Below, in pieces: positions 44,355-54,022 of a stretch of DNA of 64,000 nucleotides. Positions within the stretch are counted from its first letter, which is position 1, and the number at the start of each line of letters is the position of its first letter. Under the pieces are notes generated by a model. The model searched no databases. It was not told the DNA's origin and worked only from the letters and a program-made list of their open reading frames with translations. This DNA is from Geobacter sp. SVR. Its GTDB lineage: Bacteria; Desulfobacterota; Desulfuromonadia; Geobacterales; Pseudopelobacteraceae. The stretch lies in assembly GCF_016865365.1 (NCBI RefSeq), contig NZ_AP024469.1, positions 3,440,501 to 3,504,500 on the forward strand, read 5' to 3'. The position numbers were made by a program, and so were the translations under genes.

Positions 44355-47300
44355 CTAAAAGAAGATCTGGTAGGTACCTCCTGAAACGGGGAAACGGACG
44401 TAACGCACTCCCTTGATGGTCACCGTCTCAAAGGTGAGCGAGCTGCCGTTACCGGTTACCCGCGTCACGGCCTGTCCACTGCTCAGCGGCACCATGGCCA
44501 CCAGGCCATTGGCCCCTTGACCGGCGCTGACCGAAAAAGCGAGGGTGCTGCCGTTCCACGAAAAACCGCTGAAGCTCGATCCATTGCGGCCATCCAGCCA
44601 TCTCAGCATCTGACGTGCGGAAACCACCGGAATGCTGTGTGCCATGGCTGAGTTTACAATCGCATCGGCGCCCTGCGAATATCCGTCATCGTCGTGCATG
44701 TTGGCCACAAAGGCGCCGTAATAGCCCTCATCGCCCAGGGCGCGGTCAAGCAGTGCGTCGATTGTAGCGGGATAGCTCTGCCCCGATTCGTCGGTCATCT
44801 GGGTGGTTGCCTGATAGACGTCGATCAGGGTGCCGTCGGCCTGGGCAAAGCGCATCGGCATACCGGAACCGGTGAACAGGCCGGGACGATTCGCTGCCCA
44901 ATCGGGGGGCCAGTAATAATAGGAGGTGTCCAGGCGGATGCTGTGGTTCAGCTCCACCGAAGCGGCAGAGGTATAATCGCTCCAGGTGACACAGTGGTTG
45001 CGGTTGCTTACCGGGGCAACCAGGCTGGGAAACTTCTGCTGAAAAGCGACCAACTGGGTGGCAACCGTAGTTTCGAACGATGAGGGGGTAAAGTTGTCGC
45101 AACTGACATTGGGATCCCACGACAGATAATTGCCGGAATTGACATGCAGCGCCACCTCGAAACCGGCGGCGTTATAGGCGACCGCCTGGGCATCGCTCAG
45201 TTGGACGGCATCGACCGGAAAGACGTACGATGTTCCGCGGATGCATTCCCAGTTGTCGACCGAACAGCCGGAAGGGCTGATCGTGTTGAAACGGTCGAAA
45301 CGCCCGGCCGTACCGGCTGTGCCCCAGCCGTGGTCGTCACCGGTCATCACCACCACTGCCTTCAGGTTGCGCGGGAAGTACCAGAAGCGCGGCAGCGGCT
45401 TTTTGTCCTGGTTCATCTGGATGATCAGGTTGGCCAGCAGGCGCTGCTGCTCGTCAGCCTGAGGAATTGCCACCTTGTTCAGATCGATCCAGTCGGGCTG
45501 CGGATCGAAGCTGGCATTGCCGTAGAACAGGTCATTGGTGCGGATCGGGAAGGAGCCGTCCCGCTCCTGGCCGGACCAGGCAGGATTACCCTGGCGGGTG
45601 TAAGCTACCGAACGTGCCAGGTCGTAGGCAAAGGCGGCGGCCTTGCCCCCATTCGCGCCCACGCTGCGCAGGGTGACGGCCGGGTTGGTGGTGGCGGTGC
45701 CGGCGTCGGAGTAGAGGGTTGCCAGGCTGGTAGCGCCGTTCAGGCCGTAGAGATTGGCGTTGCCGTGGTACTGGATGGTCTGCCCCACGATTCCCGTTCC
45801 GGGTCCGGAGGAGGTGTTGACCAGCAGGTAGCGGTCGGCCAGTGTCGATCCGAGATCGGTGAGCCCCAGCAGCCCCGCCAGTTTGCTGTCGGGCCGCATG
45901 GCTACCAGGCGCCCGCCGGCATTGACCCAGTCGCTCAACATGGTGGCCTGGGAGGCGCTCAGCGGAAACTCGCCGAGCAGCACGATGTCATAGTTCGCCA
46001 GCAGTCCGGAGGAGACCGCACCGATGTCCCTGCGGTCAAAGGCATTGAGCCCTTCCGTGCGCAGGACCTCTTCATAGTATCTGCTGAAGGGGTTGGACGC
46101 GGAGGAAACGAGCAGGATCGGACTGTTGGCAGCAAGGGTAATCGTAACTGCGGCACTTTTGGCGGCGGAAACGTTGCCGGCGGCATCTCTGGCCCAGGCG
46201 TAGAGCGTTTTTGAGCCGGCGCTTGCACAGGTATAGCTCGCGGGCGCCGCGGCGGACCAGCCCGAGGCCGTCGGCGACGGCGCGGCAGAGGTTTCCGTGA
46301 CCAGGTAACCGGTCACCGCAATGTTGTCCGTGGCAGTGAAGCTGGTGATCGGCACCGTCAGGCTGGAGGCGCTGGACGGGACCGTGAAGACGGTCACCAC
46401 CGGTGCCGTCGTATCAGCCAGTGTGATGGTGACGGACGCGCTCCTGGCAGCGGAGACGTTGCCGGCCGCATCCTTGGCCCAGGCGTAGAGCGTCTTGGAC
46501 CCGGCACTCGCAAAGGTGTAGCTGGAGGGTGCCGCGGCGGTCCAGCCTGAAGCGGTCGGCGACGGCGCCGACGATGTTTCCGTGACCAGGTAACCGGTCA
46601 CGGCGATGTTGTCTGTGGCGGTGAAGCTGGTGATATTTACCGTCAGACTGGAGGCGCTGGACGGAACCGTGAAGGCGGTCACCACCGGTGGCGTCGTGTC
46701 GCCCGATGCCGCCGGGCTGAAGACCACATCCACCCAATAATTGTTCCCGCTGTAGGTCTGGGTCGGGAAGCCGCTGGTACCGTACTTGTAGACCCCGTTG
46801 CCGCCGTCCACGCCGTTGGCAAGGGCGTGCAGCGGCGCGTTGTCCACGCCACCGGAGAGGAAATAGGAAAGATCGACCGCAAAGTAGCCGGTGGGGGAAT
46901 AGTAGGAGGCCACATAGGTGGTGTTGGCCGAAATGGCCACCGGAGTAGTGAACGTTACCTCCTGCCAGCCGGAAGCGCTCTCGCCGCTAAAGGTGGCCGT
47001 GGTAAGCCGGGTGCCGGCGCTCGTCCATAGGTTGGCAACGTGGGTGCCGGTATTGGCGGCACCTTTGTAGAAGCGCAGGCCGGTGACGATGCCGTTGACA
47101 TCGGAGCGGAACTTCACCCCGATTTCCAGCGGTTGTCCGTCGGAGTCGGCCGCGACCTTAGGGACCACTGTAGCCGGCCAGATCGTGGAGCGAGCTGAAG
47201 CAATGGTGATGGTGACTGTCGCGCTTTTTGCAGCGGAGACGTTGCCGGCGGCATCCTTGGCCCAGGCGTAGAGGGTTTTGGACCCGGCACTCGCAACGGT

Positions 47301-48917
47301 GTAGCTGGCGGGGGCTGTGGCAGACCAGCCGGTCGCCGTTGGCGATGGCGCGGTAGACGTTTCCGTGACCAGGAAACCGGTCACGGCGATGTTGTCCGTG
47401 GCGGTGAAGCTGGTAATCGCTACCGTCAGGCTTGAGGCGCTGGACGGAATCGTAAAGGCGGTTACCACCGGTAGGGTCGTGTCGGCCAGCGTGATGGTGA
47501 CGGCCGCGCTCCTGGCAGCGGAGACATTACCGGCGGCATCTCTGGCCCAGGCGTAGAGCGTTTTTGAGCCGGCGCTTGCACAGGTATAGCTGGCAGGGGC
47601 TGTAGCAGACCAGCCTGATGCTGTTGGCGACGGCGCGGCAGAGGTTTCCGTGACCAGGTAACCGGTCACGGCGGTGTTGTCCGTGGCAGTGAAGCTGGTA
47701 ATCGCTACCGTCAGACTGGAGGCGCTGGACGGAACCGTGAAGGCGGTTACCACCGGTGGCGTCGTGTCGGACAGCGTGATGGTGACGGCCGCGCTCCTGG
47801 CAGCGGAAACGTTACCCGCCGCATCCTTGGCCCAGGCGTAGAGCGTTTTGGACCCGGCGCTCGCAAAGGTGTAGCTGGAGGGTGCCGCGGCGGTCCAGCC
47901 TGAAGCGGTCGGCGACGGCGCCGACGATGTTTCCGTGACCAGGTAACCGGTCACGGCGATGTTGTCTGTGGCGGTGAAGCTGGTGATATTTACCGTCAGA
48001 CTGGAGGCGCTGGACGGAACCGTGAAGGCGGTTACCACCGGTGGCGTCGTGTCGGCCAGCGTGATGGTGACGGCCGCGCTCCTGGCAGCGGAAACGTTAC
48101 CCGCCGCATCCTTGGCCCAGGCATAAAGGGTCTTGGACCCGGCGCTTGTAACGGTGTAGCTGGAGGGGGCTGTGGCAGACCAGCCCGATGCCGTCGGTGA
48201 CGGCGCGGCAGACGTCTCCGTGACCAGGTAACCGGTCACAGCGGTGTTGTCGGTTGCAGTAAAGCTCGTGATCGGTACCGTCAGGCTGGAGGCGCTGGAC
48301 GGAACCGTGAAGGCGGTCACCACCGGCGGCGTCGTGTCGCCCGATCCCGCCGGGTTGAAGACCACATCCACCCAGTAATTGTTACCGCTGTAGGTCTGAT
48401 TCGGAAAGCCGCTGGCCCCGTACCGGTACACCCCGTTGCCTCCGTCCACGCCGTTGGCAAGGGCGTGCAGCGGCGCGTTGTCCATGCCACCGGAGAGGAA
48501 ATAGGAGAAATCGACCGCAAAGTAGCCGGTGGGAGAATAGTAGGATGCCACATAGGTGGTGTTGGCCGAAATGGCAACCGGGGTGGTGAAGGATACCTGC
48601 TGCCAGCCGGAGGCGCTCTCACCACTGAAGGTGGCCGTGGCCAGACGGGTGCCGGTGCTCGTCCACAGGTTGGCAACGTGGGTGCCGGTGTTCGCGGCGC
48701 CTTTGTAAAAGCGCAGCCCGGTGATGGTGCCGTTGACATCGGAACGGAACTTCACTCCGACCTCCAGCGGTTGCCCGTCGTAGTCTGCCACGACCTTGGG
48801 AACCGCCGTGGCGGGCCAGATCGTGGCACCGAAGGCAATGCCGGAGCAGAAGAGCGACAGGACCATGATCAACGAAAGGATGAGGCACAGCGGTTCAGTG
48901 CGGGTTTGTCGTTGCAT
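44355..48917 (-). CDS. Giant secreted protein: two DUF4082, six Ig-like repeats, deacetylase-like C-terminus
   Basis: The 1520-residue protein starts at 48917 (ATG after GAGG); an upstream frame to 49154 has no ribosome-binding site. The signal peptide ends ...GIAFG (residue 30). DUF4082 (31-188) is followed by four 95-residue Ig-like units (194-573), a second DUF4082 (about 577-738), two more units (about 741-930), a flavodoxin/glutamine-amidotransferase-like domain (ILLVSSASNPFSRYYEEVL ... WVNAGGRLVAMRPDS) and a deacetylase-like domain (VVVMTGDDHGWG, EVALHVNSGNYLSW). The NodB H-x3-H motif is reduced to one His, so activity is doubtful. The last 120 residues form a beta-rich cap. The first 190 residues are nearly the same as in the next gene downstream. 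Confidence 0.82.
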   Translation of the reverse strand: MQRQTRTEPLCLILSLIMVLSLFCSGIAFGATIWPATAVPKVVADYDGQPLEVGVKFRSDVNGTITGLRFYKGAANTGTHVANLWTSTGTRLATATFSGESASGWQQVSFTTPVAISANTTYVASYYSPTGYFAVDFSYFLSGGMDNAPLHALANGVDGGNGVYRYGASGFPNQTYSGNNYWVDVVFNPAGSGDTTPPVVTAFTVPSSASSLTVPITSFTATDNTAVTGYLVTETSAAPSPTASGWSATAPSSYTVTSAGSKTLYAWAKDAAGNVSAARSAAVTITLADTTPPVVTAFTVPSSASSLTVNITSFTATDNIAVTGYLVTETSSAPSPTASGWTAAAPSSYTFASAGSKTLYAWAKDAAGNVSAARSAAVTITLSDTTPPVVTAFTVPSSASSLTVAITSFTATDNTAVTGYLVTETSAAPSPTASGWSATAPASYTCASAGSKTLYAWARDAAGNVSAARSAAVTITLADTTLPVVTAFTIPSSASSLTVAITSFTATDNIAVTGFLVTETSTAPSPTATGWSATAPASYTVASAGSKTLYAWAKDAAGNVSAAKSATVTITIASARSTIWPATVVPKVAADSDGQPLEIGVKFRSDVNGIVTGLRFYKGAANTGTHVANLWTSAGTRLTTATFSGESASGWQEVTFTTPVAISANTTYVASYYSPTGYFAVDLSYFLSGGVDNAPLHALANGVDGGNGVYKYGTSGFPTQTYSGNNYWVDVVFSPAASGDTTPPVVTAFTVPSSASSLTVNITSFTATDNIAVTGYLVTETSSAPSPTASGWTAAAPSSYTFASAGSKTLYAWAKDAAGNVSAARSASVTITLADTTAPVVTVFTVPSSASSLTVPITSFTATDNIAVTGYLVTETSAAPSPTASGWSAAAPASYTCASAGSKTLYAWARDAAGNVSAAKSAAVTITLAANSPILLVSSASNPFSRYYEEVLRTEGLNAFDRRDIGAVSSGLLANYDIVLLGEFPLSASQATMLSDWVNAGGRLVAMRPDSKLAGLLGLTDLGSTLADRYLLVNTSSGPGTGIVGQTIQYHGNANLYGLNGATSLATLYSDAGTATTNPAVTLRSVGANGGKAAAFAYDLARSVAYTRQGNPAWSGQERDGSFPIRTNDLFYGNASFDPQPDWIDLNKVAIPQADEQQRLLANLIIQMNQDKKPLPRFWYFPRNLKAVVVMTGDDHGWGTAGTAGRFDRFNTISPSGCSVDNWECIRGTSYVFPVDAVQLSDAQAVAYNAAGFEVALHVNSGNYLSWDPNVSCDNFTPSSFETTVATQLVAFQQKFPSLVAPVSNRNHCVTWSDYTSAASVELNHSIRLDTSYYYWPPDWAANRPGLFTGSGMPMRFAQADGTLIDVYQATTQMTDESGQSYPATIDALLDRALGDEGYYGAFVANMHDDDGYSQGADAIVNSAMAHSIPVVSARQMLRWLDGRNGSSFSGFSWNGSTLAFSVSAGQGANGLVAMVPLSSGQAVTRVTGNGSSLTFETVTIKGVRYVRFPVSGGTYQIFF
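46128..48338 (-). repeat. Tandem 285-bp coding repeats (six units in two blocks)
   Basis: Units of exactly 95 codons run 48338-48054, 48053-47769, 47768-47484 and 47483-47199, then two at 46697-46413 and 46412-46128, separated by a DUF4082 module. The DNA of the units is near-identical (for example the GTCGTGTC/ACCACC boundary recurs at the same phase). The same unit occurs four times in the gene at 40294-44229 and, more diverged, twice at 14327-16570. Confidence 0.88.
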
Positions 48918-49397
48918 GCGGGTATCCTCGAAGGTAAGTGTGTCCCTCTTTTTTGCAGACTTGTGAGCGGCAAACCTGAGTTGCCACCTCCCAGGCCTGG
49001 GACGATTGGAGAGAACAAAAGGGGTGGACATTGAAGTCACTGAAGCATTGGCGCATGCAGGTGATGGCATGCCGGACCATTGAGAAACGACTCCGTGGGA
49101 GACGTCGAAAGGCGGGAATGAGCCGGGGGACGTCTGCCACAGAGCCACGGGCATCGAGATAAAGATCGAAAAAAGTACCAGCCCTGATCTGCACAGGAGG
49201 CTTTACTCTTCAGATGCTAACAACCTGGATTCATGGCACCGCCCGGAAAGCTCCGAAGAGGCGGGCTATCATGCCGCCGCTGGGACAGCTTCCTGTAAGC
49301 GGACGCTCGAAGGCTTCACGAATTCAAGGATTTGTCTGACATTGCGACTTTTTCTCGGTACCTCGTGGCTCTGTGGCCAGACTGCCTGGTGTGTGTC
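48918..49397. other. 480-bp region between two giant genes
   Basis: Contains the end of the 49398 gene and the leader of the 48917 gene. A GGCAA/TTGCC hairpin (about 48970-48986) is present. No GEMM riboswitch or CRP-type site is seen, unlike the 14327-16570 gene. Confidence 0.45.
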
Positions 49398-52300
49398 CTA
49401 CTGGAATACGACCTGATAATTTCCGCTGGAGACCGGAAAGCGCGCATAGCGCATTCCCTTGATGGTCACCGTCTCAAAAGAGAGCGAGCTGCTGTTGCCG
49501 GTCACCCCCGTCACGGTTTGTCCGCTGCCCAGCGGCACCATGGCCACCAGACCGTTGGTCCCCTGGCCGGCGCTGACCGAAAAAGCGAGAGTGCTGCCGT
49601 TCCACGAGAAACCGCTGAAGCTCGATCCATTGCGGCCATCCAGCCATTTCAGCATCTGACGTGCCGAAACCACTGCAACGCCGCGTGATTTGGCAGATTT
49701 TACGATTTCATCCGATTCGCTCCATACCGGCACATCGGTATGCATATTCGCTACAAAGGCGCCGTAGTAGCCCTCGGAGCCGATGGCACGGTCGAGCAGG
49801 GCATTGACCGTGGCAGGATACGCCTGCCCCGATTCGTCGGTCATCTGGGTGGGGGCCTGATAGACGTCCATCAGGGTACCATCGGCCTGGGTGAAGCGCA
49901 TCGGCATGCCGGAACCGGTAAAGAAACCCGAATCGCCGATCCAGCCGGGGGGCCAGTAATAATAGGAGGTATCCAGGCGAATGCCGTGGTTCAGTTCCAC
50001 CGTAGGAACAGTGGAGTAATCGCTCCAGGTGACGCAGTGGTTGCGGTTGGTCACCGGGGCCGCCAGGTCGGGATACTTCTGCCGGAAGACACTCAACTGG
50101 GAAGCGACCGTGGCTTCGAAGGAGAGCGGGGTAAAGTTGTCGCAGCTGACACTGGCATCCCAGGACAGATAATTGCCGGAATTGACATGCAGCGCCACCT
50201 CGAAACCGGCGGCGTTATAGGCGACCGCCTGGGCGTTACTCAGCTGCACCGCATCGACCGGAAAGACGTACGACGTTCCGCGGATGCACTCCCAGTTGTC
50301 GACCGAACAGCCGGGGGGGCTGTAGGCGCTGAACCCATCGAAACGTCCGGCCGTGCCGGCCGTGCCCCAGCCGTGGTCGTCACCGGTCATCACCACCACT
50401 GCCTTCAGGTTGCGCGGGAAGTACCAGAAGCGCGGCAGCGGCTTTTTGTCCTGGTTCATCTGGATGATCAGGTTGGCCAGCAGGCGCTGCTGCTCGTCAG
50501 CCTGGGGAATTGCCACTTTATTCAGGTCAATCCAGTCGGGCTGCGGATCGAAGCTGGCATTGCCGTAGAACAGGTCGTCGGTGCGGATCGGGAAGTAACC
50601 GTCCCGCTCCTGGCCGGACCAGGCCGGATTACCCTGGCGGGTATAGACCACTGAACGGGCCAGGTCGTAGGCAAAGGCGGCGGCTTTGCCCCCGTTGGTG
50701 CCCACGTTGCGCAGGGTGACGGCTGGGTTCGTGGTGGCGGTGCCGGCGTCGGAGTAGAGGGTTGCCAGGCTGGCCGCACCGTTCAGGCCGTAGAGATTGG
50801 CGCTGCCGTGGTACTGGATGGTCTGCCCCACGATTCCTGTTCCGGGTCCGGAGGAGGTGTTGACCAGCAAGTAGCGGTCGGCCAGTGTCGATCCCAGATC
50901 GGTGAGCCCCAGCAGCCCCGCCAGTTTGCTGTCGGGCCGCATGGCCACCAGGCGTCCCCCGGCATTGACCCAGTCGCTCAGCATGGTGGCCTGGGAGGCG
51001 CTCAGCGGAAACTCGCCGAGCAGTACGATGTCATAGTTCGACAGCAAACTGGAGGTAACGTCGCCGATGTCCTTGCGGTCAAAGGCATTGAGCCCTTCCG
51101 TACGCAGGACCTCTTCGTAGTACTTGCTGAAGGGGTTGGACGTGGATGAAACGAGCAGGATCGGGCCCGCCGATGCGACAGGGGGCTTGTCAACCGGCTT
51201 TTGAGTACTGTAGACCACATCCACCCAATAATTGCTGCTCATCCAGCTCAGAGTGGGGAACTGGCTCGCCTCGCCGTAGGCAAAGACGCCATTGCCTCCC
51301 ATGACGCCGTCGGCCAGTGCGTGCAGGGGGTTCCTGTCCACCCCCTTGCCGGCGAAATAGTTGTAGTCGTAACTGTAGTGTCCGCTGCCGGTGTGATAGG
51401 AAGCGACATAGATTGTATTGGCGCTGATGGCAACCGGGGTGGCGAACGCGACCTGCTGCCAGCCGGAGGCGGTTTCGCTGGTGAAAATGGCGCTGGCGAG
51501 CAGCGTTCCGCTCTCGCTCCACAGATTGCCGACATGGGTGCCGGTGTTGGCGGCCGATTTGTAGAAGCGAATGCCGGTGATAAATCCGGCGCTGTCGGAT
51601 TTGAAGCGCACCCCCAGCTCAACCGCCCGGTCCGGGCCTGAGTCATCGGTGCCGGGCAGCGCGGCAGCATCCCACAAGGTCGGGGAGGGAGTAGGGCTGG
51701 TCGTCGGGATGTCGCTGCTGTAGACCACGTCCACCCAGTAGTTGCTGCTCTTCCAGGTCTGGGTGGGGAACTGGCTCGCCGCGCCGTAGGCATAGATGCC
51801 GTTGCTGCCGGAAACGCCGTCGGCCGGGGCATGCAGGGGGTTGCTATCCACCCCTTTGCCGGCAAAGTAGTTGTAGTCGTAGCTGTAATGTCCGCTGCCG
51901 GCGTGATAAGAGGCGACATAGACCGTATTGGCGCTGATGGCGACCGGAGTGGCGAAATTGGCCTGTTGCCAGCCTGAAGCGGTTTCGTTGGTGAAGACGA
52001 CGCTGGCCAGCAGCGCTCCGCTCTCGCTCCACAGGTTGCCGATATGGGTGCCGGTGTTGGCGGTCGACTTGTAGAAGCGGATACCGGTAATGGAGCCGGC
52101 CTTGTCCGACGTGAAGCGCACCCCCAGTTCGACCGGTCCGTCTTCACCGGCATCGGTGACGCCGGGCAGTGCGGTGGCGTCCCACAGGGTCGGGGAGGCG
52201 GAGGGAGTGACCACGGTATCGCTGCTGAAAACCACGTCTACCCAATAGTTGTTGGCATTGTAGCTCTGGCCGGGGAAGCCGCTGTCGCCGTAGCGGTAGA

Positions 52301-52787
52301 CCCCGTTGCCGCCATCGGCGCCGTTGGCAAGGGCATGCAGCGGGGGTGCGTCAACCCCGGCGACAAAGTCGGCGTGACTTACCGCAAACACTCCGGAGGG
52401 TGAATAACAGGAGGCAATATAGGTTGTGTTGGCGGCGATTGCCACGGGGGTTGCAAAGGAGACTTCCTGCCAGCCGGAAGGGGTTTCGGCGGTGAAAGGG
52501 ATGCTGGCCAACAGGACGCCGTCGCCGCTCCAGAGATTGGCGACGTGACTGCCGGTGTTGGCAGCCCCTTTGTAAAAACGCAGGCCGGTGATGGTGCCGC
52601 TCACATCGGAACGGAATTTGACCCCAACCTCGATCGGCTGCCCGTCGGAAACAGCATCCAGGGCGGGTACCGAACTGGCAGGCCAGATGGTGTAGCGACT
52701 TGCGGCACCGGCGCCGGCCGGGCAGAGTCCCGATATCACCGTGAAGAGGACGAGGAAGCGCACAAAGAGAGTTCTTAGTCCGACCAC
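49398..52787 (-). CDS. Giant secreted protein: three DUF4082 domains and deacetylase-like C-terminus
   Basis: The 1129-residue protein probably starts at the GTG at 52787, which sits 5 nt after GGAGGT (52793-52798). It then has a signal peptide (FVRFLVLFTVISGLCPAGAGA). Three DUF4082 modules follow (VEVGVKFRSDVSG, VELGVRFTSDKAG, VELGVRFKSDSAG, each ending YWVDVV), with no Ig-like units. After residue about 560 the protein matches the C-terminus of the 44355-48917 product almost residue for residue (ILLVSSTSNPFSKYYEEVL, VVVMTGDDHGWG, LHVNSGNYLSW). It is therefore a module-shuffled paralogue. It has the same single-His deacetylase motif and lies directly upstream, in the same orientation. Confidence 0.82.
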   Translation of the reverse strand: MVGLRTLFVRFLVLFTVISGLCPAGAGAASRYTIWPASSVPALDAVSDGQPIEVGVKFRSDVSGTITGLRFYKGAANTGSHVANLWSGDGVLLASIPFTAETPSGWQEVSFATPVAIAANTTYIASCYSPSGVFAVSHADFVAGVDAPPLHALANGADGGNGVYRYGDSGFPGQSYNANNYWVDVVFSSDTVVTPSASPTLWDATALPGVTDAGEDGPVELGVRFTSDKAGSITGIRFYKSTANTGTHIGNLWSESGALLASVVFTNETASGWQQANFATPVAISANTVYVASYHAGSGHYSYDYNYFAGKGVDSNPLHAPADGVSGSNGIYAYGAASQFPTQTWKSSNYWVDVVYSSDIPTTSPTPSPTLWDAAALPGTDDSGPDRAVELGVRFKSDSAGFITGIRFYKSAANTGTHVGNLWSESGTLLASAIFTSETASGWQQVAFATPVAISANTIYVASYHTGSGHYSYDYNYFAGKGVDRNPLHALADGVMGGNGVFAYGEASQFPTLSWMSSNYWVDVVYSTQKPVDKPPVASAGPILLVSSTSNPFSKYYEEVLRTEGLNAFDRKDIGDVTSSLLSNYDIVLLGEFPLSASQATMLSDWVNAGGRLVAMRPDSKLAGLLGLTDLGSTLADRYLLVNTSSGPGTGIVGQTIQYHGSANLYGLNGAASLATLYSDAGTATTNPAVTLRNVGTNGGKAAAFAYDLARSVVYTRQGNPAWSGQERDGYFPIRTDDLFYGNASFDPQPDWIDLNKVAIPQADEQQRLLANLIIQMNQDKKPLPRFWYFPRNLKAVVVMTGDDHGWGTAGTAGRFDGFSAYSPPGCSVDNWECIRGTSYVFPVDAVQLSNAQAVAYNAAGFEVALHVNSGNYLSWDASVSCDNFTPLSFEATVASQLSVFRQKYPDLAAPVTNRNHCVTWSDYSTVPTVELNHGIRLDTSYYYWPPGWIGDSGFFTGSGMPMRFTQADGTLMDVYQAPTQMTDESGQAYPATVNALLDRAIGSEGYYGAFVANMHTDVPVWSESDEIVKSAKSRGVAVVSARQMLKWLDGRNGSSFSGFSWNGSTLAFSVSAGQGTNGLVAMVPLGSGQTVTGVTGNSSSLSFETVTIKGMRYARFPVSSGNYQVVFQ

Positions 52788-52984
52788 GATATACCTCCAC
52801 TGGTTTGTCCTATCGCAAATCCGACATAGCGGGATAGGCAAGATGAGTACCAAGTTATAAGCGCTTTATTTACCAGTAAAATTTTCCGGCGGTTGTCAGC
52901 CGGATGTCAAAAAGACCGACAAAGGGATTCGCAGCTTTACAGGTGAAGGTGATCGAGAGTTGAAGGGATGTGGTGCGACAGGGG
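52788..52984. other. Leader and spacer upstream of the 52787 gene
   Basis: About 200 bp with AT-rich stretches and a CCGGCGG...CCGG dyad near 52885. TTGACA on the minus strand near 52910 could be a -35 box. No riboswitch was recognised. Confidence 0.4.
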
Positions 52985-53701
52985 TCAGCCTGCCGCAAAA
53001 GGGGTCTGCGCTGGCTGTCCGGAAACCTCTTCAGCCATATGGCTCAGGGAATGTCTGAGGAAACGGGCCGGATTTCCCACCACGATTGAATTGTCGGCTA
53101 CGGAACCGAGAACTACGCTGCCCATGCCCACCATCGAATAATCGCCGATAGTGATACCGCCGATAATCGAGCAGTTGGTGCCGAGGTAGCAAAGTTTTCC
53201 GACATGGGTTCCGCCCGATATGCAGACTCCCCCGGTGATGCAGGTATAGTCGCCGATGACCACATCGTGGCTGATGACCGAATTGGGCAGGATGATCACA
53301 TGCATGCCGATAGTGACATTGGAGGTCACGGCCACGTTCTCGAAGATCACGGTGCCGGGCCCGATCTGCGCGGTGCGGGAAATCCTTGCGGAGGGATGGA
53401 TCAGGGTGATGAAGCGTTGCAGCGGGATGGCGGCCTTGGCGATGATGGCATCTTTCCTGGTGAAGGTGGCGGTACTGCCGATGCCGTTGACAAACCAGCA
53501 GTCCTGCAGTTCCGGGGCCAGGGACAAGGGCCCCAGCACCGGGACGCCGTGCCGCGTCGTACCGTGGGTGGCAGTATTGTCATCAAGAAAGCCGACACAT
53601 TCATGGAGTGTCTCTTGTGCCTCGTCATTGATGCAGGCAATGGTGTCCAGCATGTCGATGCAATTGCCCGAGGTTCCCAATATCACGATTTTCTTTGTCA
53701 T
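52985..53701 (-). CDS. NeuD/PglD-like sugar O- or N-acetyltransferase
   Basis: The 238-residue protein has an N-terminal Rossmann-like part (KIVILGTSGNCIDMLDTI) that binds the NDP-sugar and a C-terminal left-handed beta-helix of hexapeptide repeats (ISRTAQIGPGTVIFENVAV, VVIGDYTCITGGVCISGG, TIGDYSMVGMGSVVLGSV), ending GNPARFLR. The catalytic His expected in PglD may be in SVISHDVVIGD. The family acetylates amino-sugars or sialic acids with acetyl-CoA in the cytoplasm. It follows a DegT aminotransferase, so together they could make an N-acetylated amino-sugar nucleotide. Confidence 0.85.
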   Translation of the reverse strand: MTKKIVILGTSGNCIDMLDTIACINDEAQETLHECVGFLDDNTATHGTTRHGVPVLGPLSLAPELQDCWFVNGIGSTATFTRKDAIIAKAAIPLQRFITLIHPSARISRTAQIGPGTVIFENVAVTSNVTIGMHVIILPNSVISHDVVIGDYTCITGGVCISGGTHVGKLCYLGTNCSIIGGITIGDYSMVGMGSVVLGSVADNSIVVGNPARFLRHSLSHMAEEVSGQPAQTPFAAG

Positions 53702-53773
53702 GTTCCCCTCCTTGGGACTGGATATCAGTAAAAAGTGACGATTCAGGCTCTAAACAGCTGTTGCAACTCCCGG

Positions 53774-54009
53774 GGTGTTCAAAAACGGGCAGAGCCTCGC
53801 ACCCGCAGGAAGCCCGGCGGAGGCTGGCCCTCTCCCTATCTCCCCCCGCAGGGGGAGAGTATTCATTGCCCTCTCCCTTTGGGAGAGGGATAGAGTGAGG
53901 GCTACTACACCGCATAATTCACTGGCGAAATTGGACCGCGGTGGACCGCGGAGGCGTCCGAAGGGTGAGGCCACAGGCCGGAATCACAAGGTGGCTGGCT
54001 TAACAACCT
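53774..54009. repeat. Interrupted copy of the AGGTTGTT element with a nested CCCTCTCCC repeat
   Basis: The left part (53774-53823: GTTCAAAAACGGGCAGA ... CACCCGCAGGAAGCCC) and right part (to TTAACAACCTT at 54009) match the ends of the 120-bp element. The middle holds CCTCTCCC / GGGAGAGGG repeats (53828-53895), a second repeat type that seems to have been inserted or to have replaced the core. Confidence 0.65.
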
Positions 54010-54022
54010 TCTAAACTCGCCG

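Noticed and set aside
46128-48338. CRISPR-like regular repeats
   Set aside because: The 285-bp units are contiguous, in frame and translate into an Ig-like domain, with no spacers.
48918-49154. 79-residue extension of the giant protein at 44355-48917
   Set aside because: It would bury the signal peptide, and the ATG at 48917 has its own Shine-Dalgarno sequence.
48918-49397. A further GEMM riboswitch before the giant genes
   Set aside because: No AAACC-tetraloop helix or AGCSGGGT segment was found there, nor in 44230-44354 or 52788-52984.
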